Of a stretch of DNA of 64,000 bases, positions 45,720-55,889 are shown piece after piece (position 1 is the first letter of the stretch; every line of letters starts with the position of its first letter). Made by a program: the position numbers and the translations under genes. The notes below the pieces were generated by a model. The model ran no database searches and was not told the origin of the DNA. It saw nothing but the letters and a program-made list of their open reading frames with translations. This stretch comes from Yponomeuta sedellus (lineage: Eukaryota; Arthropoda; Insecta; Lepidoptera; Yponomeutidae), in NCBI GenBank assembly GCA_934045075.1, contig OW203731.1, positions 17,271,070 through 17,335,069 of the forward strand, given 5' to 3'.

Positions 45720-47094
45720 AATGTTCTAACGGGTTTCTACGATTTACTATTTCGTTCACCCTTTATGACTTGCACTGTTACACTTAATTGGCAGCTATCC
45801 ATGATCAACTATTATTTTTAAAAAGGTACTTACCAATACTGCGACTAATTTTTCGCTCATCACGTACCTGTGAATACCAACCTCTATGTAACCTTAAGAT
45901 AAAACATTAGGTTGTAGTAAGAAACCTGTATTAAAAATCGTAATGATGTGCACATTGATAGATTGAAGTTTAATAACATAGTTTGAAATCCTGTAACCTA
46001 TTTTTGTTAACCCGCTAAATGTCAGCATTTAGTTTACCACATGCTTCAACCAAAGCGTCCCTGAAGCACTTGACCTCATTTCGTAACTATATCTTTCTCT
46101 AATTAGCTAAGCTAATCTAACAGCATCACATTTGACATTTTATTCTGGTATAATTATTACCTATGTAATTTAGGAAAAAGAAGTCATCACTTTATTGCAC
46201 TTATTTATGAGTAGTTAACTTCTTTACTCCTTCTAGGGTTCCGCAGTCAACGTTTTTTTATTTAGTTACCTGTTTGTGTGATATTAATCTTTAAACCGCA
46301 GTTTTTGTTAGAGTGACTCTCCTCTCTCCCAGGTAAACAGAATTGTAGAAACGCCAAAAAGGGCAGTAAGACAATCAAGTTACAAGGTAAACCGTCTCTG
46401 ATCTGTAGATAAAGCCTACATAAAATTACCAAATAACAGTCGACCAATACCATTGAAATTTACTTTGATAAAGTTGTTAGTTGTATAAAGCAGGTAGTTC
46501 CGCGGTACCCTACAATATGCGTATATCAACTTTCACGTAACTGGTTTAACTTTTGATAAAATCTTATAATTTCAATGCCAATAATTAAAAAAATATAATA
46601 TGTGCAATATTATATTGTTAAAGGACCCAAACACTCTTATCACATTTATTTATTATAGCATGAAGTAACATTTTACGAACATAGGTATTCTTACGAGACT
46701 ATCGAGCTACCTAGACCAAAGGAAAGCTATAAATAGTTTTATGAAATCCCTGTTTCAGACCAAACTAAAGTTGAAAGGAGTACCTATGTGCCATAACTTA
46801 TATAGTAACTTAAAAATCTACAAGCATGACCGTTTGTAACATATCATTGAGTCGAAGTATACAATGACGACACACCATGACGTCACGACAGTCGTCTGGA
46901 TCTGGAGTAGACACCAGTTCCTGGCGATTGTCCAAGATCATTCAAACAAATGTTTCACGTAAAACTGGGACGTTTCATGCGTGATAGCTTTGGCCCCTCT
47001 CTAACAAGCAACGCATTGCATTGTGTTTCACGGATTATAAAGAAAATACCTACACATACGCTATTTCATGCTCAATTACTTTCTTTTGTTTCAG
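45720..47094. other. probable 5' UTR intron or intergenic
   Basis: No exon recognised. The interval ends in a strong polypyrimidine-AG acceptor at 47,080-47,094. If the kinase transcript begins near 45.4 kb, this is its first intron. Confidence 0.35.
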
Positions 47095-47133
47095 GAACTA
47101 AATAGGAAAATGTAATAAATATAATAGAAAACT

Positions 47134-50100
47134 ATGAACGGTAACGCAAGGAGAGCCTTAACCGGCTCGATACATAAAATTAGAGAATTCGAATTGGAAA
47201 AAGTAAGATATTTTATTATCTTTGAAATAAATACCTATTTTTTGCATGAATAATGCGTATATTGTAATATTTTAATGTGCTTGCAGGTTTGTCTAGTTGA
47301 AGAGTTTGATATCCTGCAAATAGTTGGAGAAGGATGGTTTGGGAAAATTCTGCTCGTAGAGCACAGAGCCTCGGATACAGAAATAGTGTTAAAAGCCCTT
47401 CCAAAACCATACGTCTCAATCAGAGACTTTTACAGAGAATTTCACTATGGACTTCATCTTAGCGCTCATAGAAATATTGTAACGCATTTTGACGTAGCTT
47501 TTGAAACAGCTGGTTTTTATGTCTTTTGTCAGGAATACGCCCCTTTAGGTAAGTAACGTAATCAAATACCTACATTCTGAAAACAAATGTTCGTTTCTAC
47601 GGTCTAAGCCCATTTCTGCCACCGTAAATTGACAGATTTTTTTCTGCTATTTCCAGGTGACCTGACCTCAAATATGTTGGATACTGGCATAGGGGAAATA
47701 CACACAAAAAGAGTAGCAAAACAACTAGCAGCCGCACTTGAACATCTCCATCAGAGGGATTTAGTACACCGAGACGTGAAACTCGACAATGTTTTAATAT
47801 TTAAGTCAGATTTCTCGAGAATTAAACTTTGTGATTTTGGTGAGACCAGAAAAGTTCAGTCAGTTGTGAGAAGAAGAAACGAATGGCTACCATATTCACC
47901 TCCGGAAGTATTAAAACTAGCTATGGATAGCAGTTACAAGTAGGTCTCACATTTTCATAATTTCACCTAATATAAGAGACTATAAATTCCTTGCGTGTAG
48001 CGGTGGCGCTGCGTTTGGGTTGTGACATATGTCAACCGCATCGCTGTGTTTGCGGTGCGAAGGTGGATTCGCGGGGTCGTCATGGGCTTTACTGTTTTCG
48101 GAGTGCAGGTAGACTCTCACAGCATCATTCTTTTAATGATATCTTTCGGAGGGCTCTTATTTCGGCGGACGTCCCTACGGTTCTTGAGCCGCCAGGGTTG
48201 ATCCGCACTGATGGGAGGCGTCCGGACGGTCTCACTTTGGTACCATGGGAGAGGGGCCGGTGTCTACTCTGGGATGCCACCTGCGTGTGCACCTTCGCAC
48301 CTTCTCACATTGTTTCGACGGTTGGTGTCCCTGGGTCGGCTGCTGAGGCTGCCGCTAGACTTAAGTGTGCGAAATACAGCCAGCTGATGCGCAGCTACCT
48401 ACTTGTGCCACTTGCCCTGGAAACTACTGGAGTTTGGGGTGCCCAGGGAAAAGCTTTTATTAAGGAGGTAGGGCGTCGTCTCAGGAACCGTGGCTTTGAC
48501 TACCGCTCTGGGGCATTTTTGATGCAAAGGATATCCCTTGCTGTGCAGCGCGGTAATGCTGCCAGTGTCATGGGCACCTTTGGGTCGGAAATGTCTCGGG
48601 GCGGTTTATTTGATTGACATTATTATTATTAAAAAATCAACATTCCAGATTCACCCGTGCTAAAACACAAAACAAAATGTGCATCAATTCACACAGGACA
48701 GCTGGTTATCGAGGTAGTTTTAGCTTTGCTGCATCGAAAATATGGAACGACATACCACCGCCTCTACAACAAACAAGGATAGAATCAACATTTAAAATCA
48801 ACTATAGACAAATACTTTTAAATAGTCAACAAGAAAAGCAAGATCCTTAATTAAATAAATGATGTTTGTAATAAGTAGGTATAAGTGCTAGATAAATATG
48901 CTGCTGCTACAAACACACACACACACTCACCCTCCGTCACACACTCACACATGTATGTGAGTGAGAGTGTATTCTCACTCACTCACACACACACACACAC
49001 ACATACACACACACACTTCTATTTCTTTAACTAATGTAAGTCAGGCGAGTGCTGAAAACCAGCGTCACTTAAGCTGTAAGAAGCTTTTGTTGACACATGC
49101 TGAGCATCTCACCTTTTACCACAAAACGTAATAATAATAATTATGTAGTAACTATTAAGTATTCTAGCTTATGATTTCTAACCATTTGAAGTCATGTACA
49201 TCTACAAATAATTCTAAAGCTTTTAATGTTTTGTGTATTCTTGTACTGTTCTGCTGCTGTAATGTTTTTGTTGGTAATAAAGCTTTTTTTATTTTATTTT
49301 ATTTTTATTTTATTATTATTTTTTTTTAAATAAATTTTGTATTATTTTTCTCGGACTTTGTGGACTAAATTTTTGTAAATGAATTTTTAATTATTGTCTA
49401 TATTATTTTGTATGCTTCAATCACAGTAAAGCAGAGACTATAAATAGTTTACCATGATATTTATTTAATTTTTTAATGCCTCAAACGATTATCAACTCTT
49501 ATTTTATGGTAGTTATTGAGGAAAAGCATTCCGATTTCTCCTATCTACATTTAGGTATGGATTTATATCTATAGCTATCCACATATAACTATAAGTTTAC
49601 GTTTAATAACTTAAATATCGTTTTCTTTTACAGAGCACTGATTACTCATGATATTTGGCAATTTGGTATAGTTATTTTCATCTGCCTCACTGGCTGTTTA
49701 CCTTGGCAGAAGGCAGCTTTTGATGACCCAAGATATACTAGGCAAGTTCTTTTTTATAAATTTTATTTTTATGTATGTGATTTTTTTTATTACAAGTAAT
49801 ATAATATAACTGTATAAATAAAACTGTATTTCTATACTTAATTCTATATTTCAGTTACTACAACTGGTACAATAGTGCAAATATTCTGAAAAGACAACCA
49901 AAGCTATGGAAAATGGTGTCTTCTAGAGCCCAGAAAATGTTCAAGAAATTCATAGAACCGAAGGAGGATAAAAGGGTGAAAAATTTTCAAGAGCTACCTC
50001 GTTATTTAGATGACAGGTGGATGGCCAAAGGGTATACGGACAGAGTTGGTAAGTCTATAATGTATCACAGACAGTTTAGGTCCACTAGGAAACAAACTCT

Positions 50101-51774
50101 TCTAGTTTGTCTCGGGTCTTGGATGTTGTTTATGTATTTATTGTATTAAATCTATCGTCGAGTTAGCACCTATAACACAAGTCATTTAGTTGTACTTAGT
50201 ATAGGGCTAACGAGATCTGTGTAATATGTCCATGAATATTTATTTATTTATATTATTAATTCAAGTAAATTACATCATATACGAATATTAATTGGTAAAC
50301 AATCAAGCAATAACGGGGGAAGAAATTCGAATGATTTGTGGAAAATAGATACGCCACTTGACTGAACGAACTTAATCAAGTTATCAATAATAAAAAAAAA
50401 TTGTAACCCCATTGCCCGATTTAACGACAGGTCATTCTTATTTACAGCTGGAGGTGATATTGATGAATTGTGCCCTTCAATGTACAGTTTTCATAGCGAT
50501 CCTAATGAGAAAAATATCCTTTTGAAACATTTCATGGAGAACGGCATCGAAACAACTGTTGACCGACAAGCCAAGAAACAAAGAATAAGGGACTGGATAC
50601 AGAATAGTGTTATTGAAGAAGCTGATGAGGAGGTAATCAGAAATTATATACTTATTTTGTGCATCACTTCAATATTCGCTAGTGTGCTAAATTGTTAGGC
50701 TCCGTGTTCAGTATCTCAAGCTAAATTACTGTATTGTTTCAACAGGAGGAAAGTAACTACGAACATAGTGTATACGAAGATAGCGAGGGTGAACTTGAAA
50801 ATGGAACTCGGAATCATCCCTTAGATGACGCTCACAGAGTAACCCTGCGATACGACACAGAAAAACACATAAATCCAAGAACTGGAGAGGTTATTGAAGG
50901 GTCAAAACCACCACCAGTCGATAAAAATGCTCTATCCTATGATGTTCAAAATATAGAACCAGTTGCACCAGCCAACATTGTGAGAAGATACGGTGTAAAA
51001 GAAGAATGTTCATCGCATAGCTCAACTAAAGACAGCGCTTACGGTTCTATGGATGCTAAGGTCACTGTAACGCCTAAGAGTTCCTCGTCGTTTCGGTCGG
51101 ATAATAAACCAGCTAGGCCAATGGATAGACGTCTTGGAGATTCGCCTAGTAGATCTTTAAGTACTACATCGATACCGGTTCATCCAAACAAATCTCCAAT
51201 GACAAGCCACGCACAAAGATTCCAAAAGAGTGAAGAAGTATTCTCAAAGGAGCTGAAAAACTTACAGGGTAGTTCTTCAACCCTGCAATCAGTTAGCTCT
51301 TCTAGATCAAATAGTATTCAAGTAACTCGGAATGGATCCTTAGACAACGGTACTAAAGAACTAACATCGGCAGTTCCTTTTGTAGAGGCAAATACTAATA
51401 GTACAATTAGACAAAATAGCACCCCAAATGTCCAAAAAACTATGTTCCCAGAGACAAGTGCTTCCAAAACATATACTACGAATAGACAAAATAACGTTCC
51501 TAACGTAAAAGAAACTCTTTATTCAGAGGATAATGTTAGCTTATCATACAATCCACTAAAAGAAACTGCTTACGACACAGTTTTAGTTCGTAACGAAGCT
51601 TCGGACAACTACCAATCAAATTTAATTTCAGAAAGCCCTTACACGTCCATGATGAATATCGTACAAGGACAGATAAAAATAAGTCCCCATGGACATGAAA
51701 CAAATCAAAATATCGTAGATGTTTCTGTTACGTCAGTCAAAGATAATAGGAACCGATATTCAACGCTCACGTAG
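47134..51774 (+). CDS. mnp: SBK/meng-po-type serine/threonine protein kinase, seven coding exons
   Basis: Predicted to phosphorylate Ser/Thr in cytosolic or nuclear targets; the substrate is unknown. Exons are 47,134-47,202, 47,287-47,548, 47,657-47,939, 49,634-49,741, 49,855-50,048, 50,448-50,632 and 50,746-51,774. All phases agree, giving about 709 residues. The kinase domain (about residues 30-310) has the glycine loop GEGWFG (37-42), Lys59, Glu74, HRD (148-150) with DVKLDN, DFG (170-172), PPE in place of APE, DIWQFG and CLTGCLPW. QEYAPLGDL and the LTGxxPW block are close to SBK1. The last exon adds a roughly 340-residue Ser/Thr/Asn-rich, probably disordered tail, as in the insect meng-po group. 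The ATG at 47,134 was chosen because it follows a splice acceptor and leads in phase into exon 2. Intron 4 uses a GC donor (AG|GCAAGT). Intron 3 contains two LINE 3' ends. No disabling change was seen. Confidence 0.88.
47988..48632 (+). mobile_element. LINE C-terminal domain with zinc knuckle, in kinase intron 3
   Basis: An uninterrupted frame of about 208 codons ends in TGA at 48,615-48,617 and is followed by an ATT-repeat tail. It reads VALRLGCDIC, CVCGAK with later H and C residues (a CCHC-like knuckle), RLSQHH, LEPPGL, RPDGLTLVPW, LLWDAT, KYSQLMRSYLLVPLALETTG and ends LAVQRGNAASVMGTF. Related sequences are the C-terminal part of a non-LTR element family found in several invertebrates. The E / RPD / WD spacing after the knuckle resembles a restriction-like endonuclease, which is inference. 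It lacks the reverse transcriptase (5' truncated). It is in sense with the kinase and relatively young because the frame is intact. Confidence 0.7.
48633..49330 (+). mobile_element. second LINE 3' end in kinase intron 3
   Basis: The frame reads RFTRAK, GYRGSFSFAASKIWNDIPPP and TFKINYRQILL, then stops at 48,848. This is the characteristic C-terminus of CR1/jockey-type LINE proteins (xSFxFxxxxxWNxLP). The 3' UTR continues with GCGAGTGCTGAAAACCAGCG (49,045) and ends in AATAAAGC followed by an ATTTT-rich tail. A CA microsatellite sits inside. Upstream coding regions are missing. Confidence 0.65.
48908..49018. repeat. CA/TCACAC microsatellite
   Basis: Interrupted runs of CA and CTCACACA, including TGTGAGTGAGAGTG in reverse sense at about 48,956-48,970, which makes the tract partly self-complementary. 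Confidence 0.85.
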
Positions 51775-52156
51775 TTTTAAGCTTATCATTATAACGATTA
51801 GGTAGGTAATAGAATAATCTTTATTGTACGCTTGGAATGACAAACATAAACAAATACTATCACATATTGTAAACAGGGTTATTACTACAGTGCGCTATTT
51901 CTCAAACATGTCGTTTACAAGTTTTATTCCACCACTTTTATTTTTTTGTTTTGTTCAATTTCACGAAAAGGTCGAAAATGTTAAACTTTTGCTTCTTGTG
52001 AGTACCTATCTAGTCAAACTTAACACATTTTAAGTGAATGCGTCTTTTAACTGTTGAGGAACTGGTATTTTGAAGACCTTCGAAATTGTGATATTAAAAA
52101 AACTATGTTTCCGTTTAAAAATTATATATTTAAGTATACTTAGAACTAGGCATTTG

Positions 52157-52245
52157 AATAAATAGCTTTTTGAAATTTTGAATATTTATTGTACCAACAA
52201 TAATTTACTTAAGGATTGTATGACCTTTTTTACTGTTTTAATAAA
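52157..52245 (+). terminator. two candidate polyadenylation signals of the kinase gene
   Basis: AATAAA occurs at 52,157-52,162 and again at 52,240-52,245, 380-470 bp after the kinase stop codon. A T-rich stretch follows each. Which one is used cannot be told from sequence. Confidence 0.5.
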
Positions 52246-52629
52246 TAGTTAAGACCAATGCATTAAACATTATTTTAGTAATCGCTATAAAATAACGTTA
52301 GACTAATCATTACAGTCACCTACAACCCCTACAACCCGACAACCCTTTCCCAGATTAACGTACATATTAATCCGAGTCTCATACAAACTAGTAAAAGATA
52401 AAACAATTGTTCTGATATAAAACATTTTATTTGTTAACGCATGATTAATATACAATAATAGCTGTTAAATGAAAGTAAAAGAACATGCGCGCTTTGCCGG
52501 TTAAGTCGTGCAAATATTAGACTAGAATAATGTAAATCTAAAACAAATTTACAATCTTATGTCAAAAACAAATATAAAAAAAATTTTGTATCTGCCGCAA
52601 AATCATTTTAACATTTTTTTCTTCGTCCT

Positions 52630-52880
52630 ACTGTGTAGGGCACAGGTATTTTCCCAGAGTATTGGCTTAATCCCCACGCGGGCCCATCGCGGATTGGCAA
52701 AAGCGCTGAGACACGTGAACATCTCAGATACTCCGGTTTCCTCACGATGTTTTCCTACGCCGTCAGCGAGTAGAATAATTGTTACTATAACTTCACAAAT
52801 ATTCTTAACTAAAAACAAAGTCACACGCAACAATACACGCCGTCATGCCGGAACAAGAGAAAAACTAACTCAAATTGGGT
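52630..52880 (+). mobile_element. SINE (GCGGATTGGC / TTTCCTCACGATGTT family)
   Basis: The order GGGCACAGGTATTTTCCCAG, AATCCCCACGCGGGCCCA, GCGGATTGGC, GGTTTCCTCACGATGTTTTC, ACAAAGTCACACGCAAC and GGAACAAGAGAAA is that of a common lepidopteran SINE. It is duplicated with its surroundings at 53,715-53,960. Confidence 0.7.
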
Positions 52881-52997
52881 TCACATGCATGCGCATTGCA
52901 CATACATACCACTTGTTAACGGTGAAGGAAAAAATAAAATGATCCGCAAATTACATACATATAACAAATGATAACATACCCCTGCTATCACCCGTGC

Positions 52998-53043
52998 AAA
53001 CCAACCTTCTCGGCTGATACCAGCCAGCCGAGAAGGTTGGTTT
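52998..53043. repeat. 19-bp perfect hairpin in the duplicated unit
   Basis: AAACCAACCTTCTCGGCTG pairs exactly with 53,025-53,043. The second copy is at 54,080-54,125. Confidence 0.85.
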
Positions 53044-53085
53044 GGTGGAAGACTAACTCTCAAATTACTAATAGGGAACTAGGTA

Positions 53086-53298
53086 TTGTGCGTTCACGTT
53101 AACTTGACGCGTGAGAGAATTGGTAACACTGAGATGTTTACTGTTACCATGTTAAATAAGAAATCATTCCCATTACTTGGGGAAAATAAAAGGATTGAGG
53201 GTTTGTTTAGCCATCTTCCGATTGGGTCCAAGAGCTAATTCACATGTTATGTCCTTGTTACCAATTCTCTCACGCGTCAAGTTAATGTGAACGCACTG
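53086..53298 (+). mobile_element. 213-bp Tc1/mariner-type miniature element, copy 1
   Basis: Terminal inverted repeats of about 40 bp (GCGTTCACGTTAACTTGACG at the left, its near complement at the right), flanked by TA at 53,084-53,085 and 53,299-53,300. The left tip is TTGTGCG instead of CAGTGCG. No ORF. Confidence 0.8.
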
Positions 53299-53714
53299 TA
53301 GTATCAAACTTACATTTGTGTGACATAGAAAATAAAAAAAACACAGAAAACATTAAGAAACAAAACCAACAATAAAAAAAACGGAAATAAAAAAATAACC
53401 AAAAACGCAACTACAACCCGACAACCCTTTCCCAGATTAACGTACATATTAATCCGAGTCTCATACAAACTAGTAAAAGATAAAACAATTGTTCTGATAT
53501 AAAACATTTTATTTGTTAACGCATGATTAATATACAATAATAGCTGTTAAATGAAAGTAAAAGAACATGCGCGCTTTACCGGTTAAGTCGTGCAAATATT
53601 AGACTAGAATAATGTAAATCTAAAACAAATTTACAATCTTATGTCAAAAACAAATATAAAAAAAAGTTTTGTATCTGCCGCAAAATCATTTTAACATTTT
53701 TTTCTTCGTCCTAC

Positions 53715-53960
53715 TGTGTAGGGCACAGGTATTTTCCCAGAGTATTGGCTTAATCCCCACGCGGGCCCATCGCGAATTGGCAAAAGCGCTGAGACACGTG
53801 AACATCTCAGATACTCCGGTTTCCTCACGATGTTTTCCTACGCCGTCAGCGAGTAGAATAATTGTTACTATAACTTCACAAATATTCTTAACTAAAAACA
53901 AAGTCACACGCAACAATACACGCCGTCATGCCGGAACAAGAGAAAACTAACTCAAATTGG
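53715..53960 (+). mobile_element. SINE (GCGGATTGGC / TTTCCTCACGATGTT family), duplicated copy
   Basis: Same SINE as at 52,630, carried by copy 2 of the 1,082-bp unit. GCGGATTGGC has become GCGAATTGGC. Confidence 0.7.
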
Positions 53961-54167
53961 GTTCACATGCATGCGCATTGCACATACATACCACTTGTTA
54001 ACGGTGAAGGAAAAAATAAAATTATCCGCAAATTACATACATATAACAAATAATAACATACCGCTGCTATCACCCGTGCAAACCAACCTTCTCGGCTGAT
54101 ACCAGCCAGCCGAGAAGGTTGGTTTGGTGGAAGACTAACTCTCAAATTACTAATAGGGAGCTAGGTA

Positions 54168-54380
54168 TTGTGCGTTCACGTTAACTTGACGCGTGAGAGA
54201 ATTGGTAACACTGAGATGTTTACTGTTACCATGTTAAATAAGAAATCATTCCCATTACTTGGGGAAAATAAAAGGATTGAGGGCTTGTTTAGCGATCTTC
54301 CGATTGGGTCCAAAAGCTAATTCACATGTTATGTCCTTGTTACCAATTCTCTCACGCGTCAAGTTAATGTGAACGCACTG
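54168..54380 (+). mobile_element. 213-bp Tc1/mariner-type miniature element, copy 2
   Basis: Second copy, exactly 1,082 bp after the first and in the same orientation, so it was produced by the segment duplication and not by a new insertion. Confidence 0.8.
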
Positions 54381-54495
54381 TAGTATCAAACTTACATTTG
54401 TGTGACATAGAAAATAAAAAAAACACAGAAAACATTAAGAAACAAAACCAACAATAAAAAAAACGGAAATAAAAAAATAACCAAAAACGCTACTA

Positions 54496-54708
54496 CAGTG
54501 CGTTTACATTAACTTGACGCGTGAGAGAATTGGTAACAAGGACATAACACGTGAATTAGCTTTTGGACCTAATCGGAAGATGGTAAAACAAGCCCTCAAT
54601 CCTTTTATTTTCCCCAAGTAATGGGAATGATTTCTTATTTAACATGGTAACAATAAACATCTCAGTGCTACCAATTCTCTCACGCGTCAAGTTAATGTGA
54701 ACGCACTA
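54496..54708 (-). mobile_element. 213-bp Tc1/mariner-type miniature element, inverted copy
   Basis: Starts CAGTGCGTTTACATTAACTT and ends AAGTTAATGTGAACGCACTA, with TA at 54,494-54,495 and 54,709-54,710. The internal order is reversed relative to copies 1 and 2, so this is an independent insertion. It lies right at the distal end of copy 2. Confidence 0.85.
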
Positions 54709-54774
54709 TACAACTAAACAGGCGGGTCCAGCCAAGATACTTTGCAAAGAGTTACATTCGTTGGGTCCCGCCCG

Positions 54775-55146
54775 CCAGAGGTCGCGGGTTCGAATCCCGG
54801 CACCGGTAGAATTTTTAGCCTCTAAATAGGTTTTTTTAAATTGTCCTTAGCACGGGTTAGTGCATTAAAAATAAAAATAGTATAATCATGTGGGTACAGC
54901 GATATCATTCCGATATAAAAACCTAACTGCAAAGTAGGTACTCGGGGCTGTAAGTGATGCAAATTACTTCAGCCAGATGTCGCTGCCTGTACGTAATAGA
55001 GAGAATAGTGTAGAGGTTCGAAATTTCACTGATGCCGGTGAGTCGCCCATTAGCTCAGTCGGAAAGAGCGCTGGCACGGATAGCCAGAGGTCGCGGGATC
55101 GAATCCCAGCATGGGTGGAATTTTTAGCCCCTAAATAGGTTTTTTA
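54775..55146 (+). mobile_element. dimeric SINE with 3' tRNA-like region
   Basis: A truncated first unit (CCAGAGGTCGCGGGTTCGAA, then TAGCCTCTAAATAGGTTTTT) is followed by a full unit beginning CCTTAGCACGGGTTAGTGCA and ending after GCCCATTAGCTCAG, GCTGGCACGGATAGCCAG and a CCTAAATAGGTTTTT tail. It has the same tandem arrangement and roughly 307-bp period as the dimer at 12,246, here on the plus strand. Confidence 0.75.
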
Positions 55147-55489
55147 AAATAGGTATATAGTTTTAGAAAATTTTGCAGTTCTCAAAAAATGCTGAAAATT
55201 AAATTGCGTAGAAAACATGCTTTTAACACGCAATAAAAAACATGCTTTTCATTCGATTTTCATCGAGTCTTAAACGTTCTCCAAAAAGGCATGGACGCAA
55301 AAACACATTCTTTTACGAAATTACTTTTGTAAAATTTTGATATGCTCATGCATTTTAATGTTAGGAACTTGAAATGCGAAAACCCAATTTGTATAGGGTT
55401 TTCTTCCTGCTTTGACTAGAATAACTTTACGACAGGTAAATCATGACAAAATAATTTTGTAGAGAAAAAAATTAAACACATTATCGAAT

Positions 55490-55760
55490 AATTGACGTGG
55501 GTGTCCAGACGGCGAAACTAAAGTGGAGCTGGGCTAGTCATGTCAGTCAAATGTACCTACCCGAATAGGTGTGTGAAAATCGCCACCGAATGGGTGCCAC
55601 ACGATGACACGACGGACATCGAAATCGAGGCCGGCCGAAAAGACGGTGGAGAGATGATCTCGACAACCATCTGCTGGCGTGGTCTGAGGTGGCCCAGAAC
55701 AGAAAACTCTGAACTGAATTGGGGGAGGCCTTTGCCCAGCAGTGGGGCACAAGCATAGAG
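55490..55760 (+). mobile_element. RTE-like LINE C-terminal fragment and 3' end
   Basis: Shifting frames encode KLKWSWASHVSQM, then EWVPHDD, a GRKD block, LDNHLLAWSEVAQN-type sequence and a GEAFAQQWGTSI-like end (GGCCTTTGCCCAGCAGTGGG). This is the standard end of RTE-like LINE proteins. At least one frameshift is present. A short A-tail follows at 55,764. Confidence 0.65.
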
Positions 55761-55835
55761 GCTACGAAAAAAAAAATGTTTTAGCAGCGGTTTCTGAACT
55801 CTAATAAGATTATGCATTTTTTAAATCTTATATGC

Positions 55836-55886
55836 TAATCGTGCAATTTATGTTTATAGGTATTATATACATAAATTGCACGATTA
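55836..55886. repeat. 18-bp perfect hairpin
   Basis: TAATCGTGCAATTTATGT pairs exactly with 55,869-55,886 across 15 nt. Confidence 0.85.
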
Positions 55887-55889
55887 ATA

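Larger units (their letters stand above)
52329..54492. repeat. head-to-tail duplication of a 1,082-bp unit
   Basis: Copy 1 is 52,329-53,410 and copy 2 is 53,411-54,492. They differ at only about a dozen positions plus two single-base indels that balance, so they are roughly 99% identical. Each copy contains a SINE, a 19-bp hairpin and a 213-bp TA-flanked inverted-repeat element. The junctions share ACAACCC, a possible microhomology. Matching open frames in both copies are translations of the SINE. Confidence 0.9.

Noticed and set aside
47216..47419. Minus-strand ORF over kinase exon 2
   Set aside because: Antisense shadow of the kinase glycine-loop exon.
50734..50745. Start of a separate 346-codon gene at MFQQ
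   Set aside because: These codons lie in the polypyrimidine and acceptor region (ending CAACAG at 50,745). The frame continues in phase from kinase exon 6.
53669..53950. Paired 127- and 93-codon ORFs in the duplicated segment as a gene family
   Set aside because: They are translations of the SINE inside each 1,082-bp copy, and the second is cut by a one-base difference.
55543..55817. Overlapping minus-strand ORFs
   Set aside because: They are shadows of the LINE C-terminal sequence on the plus strand.
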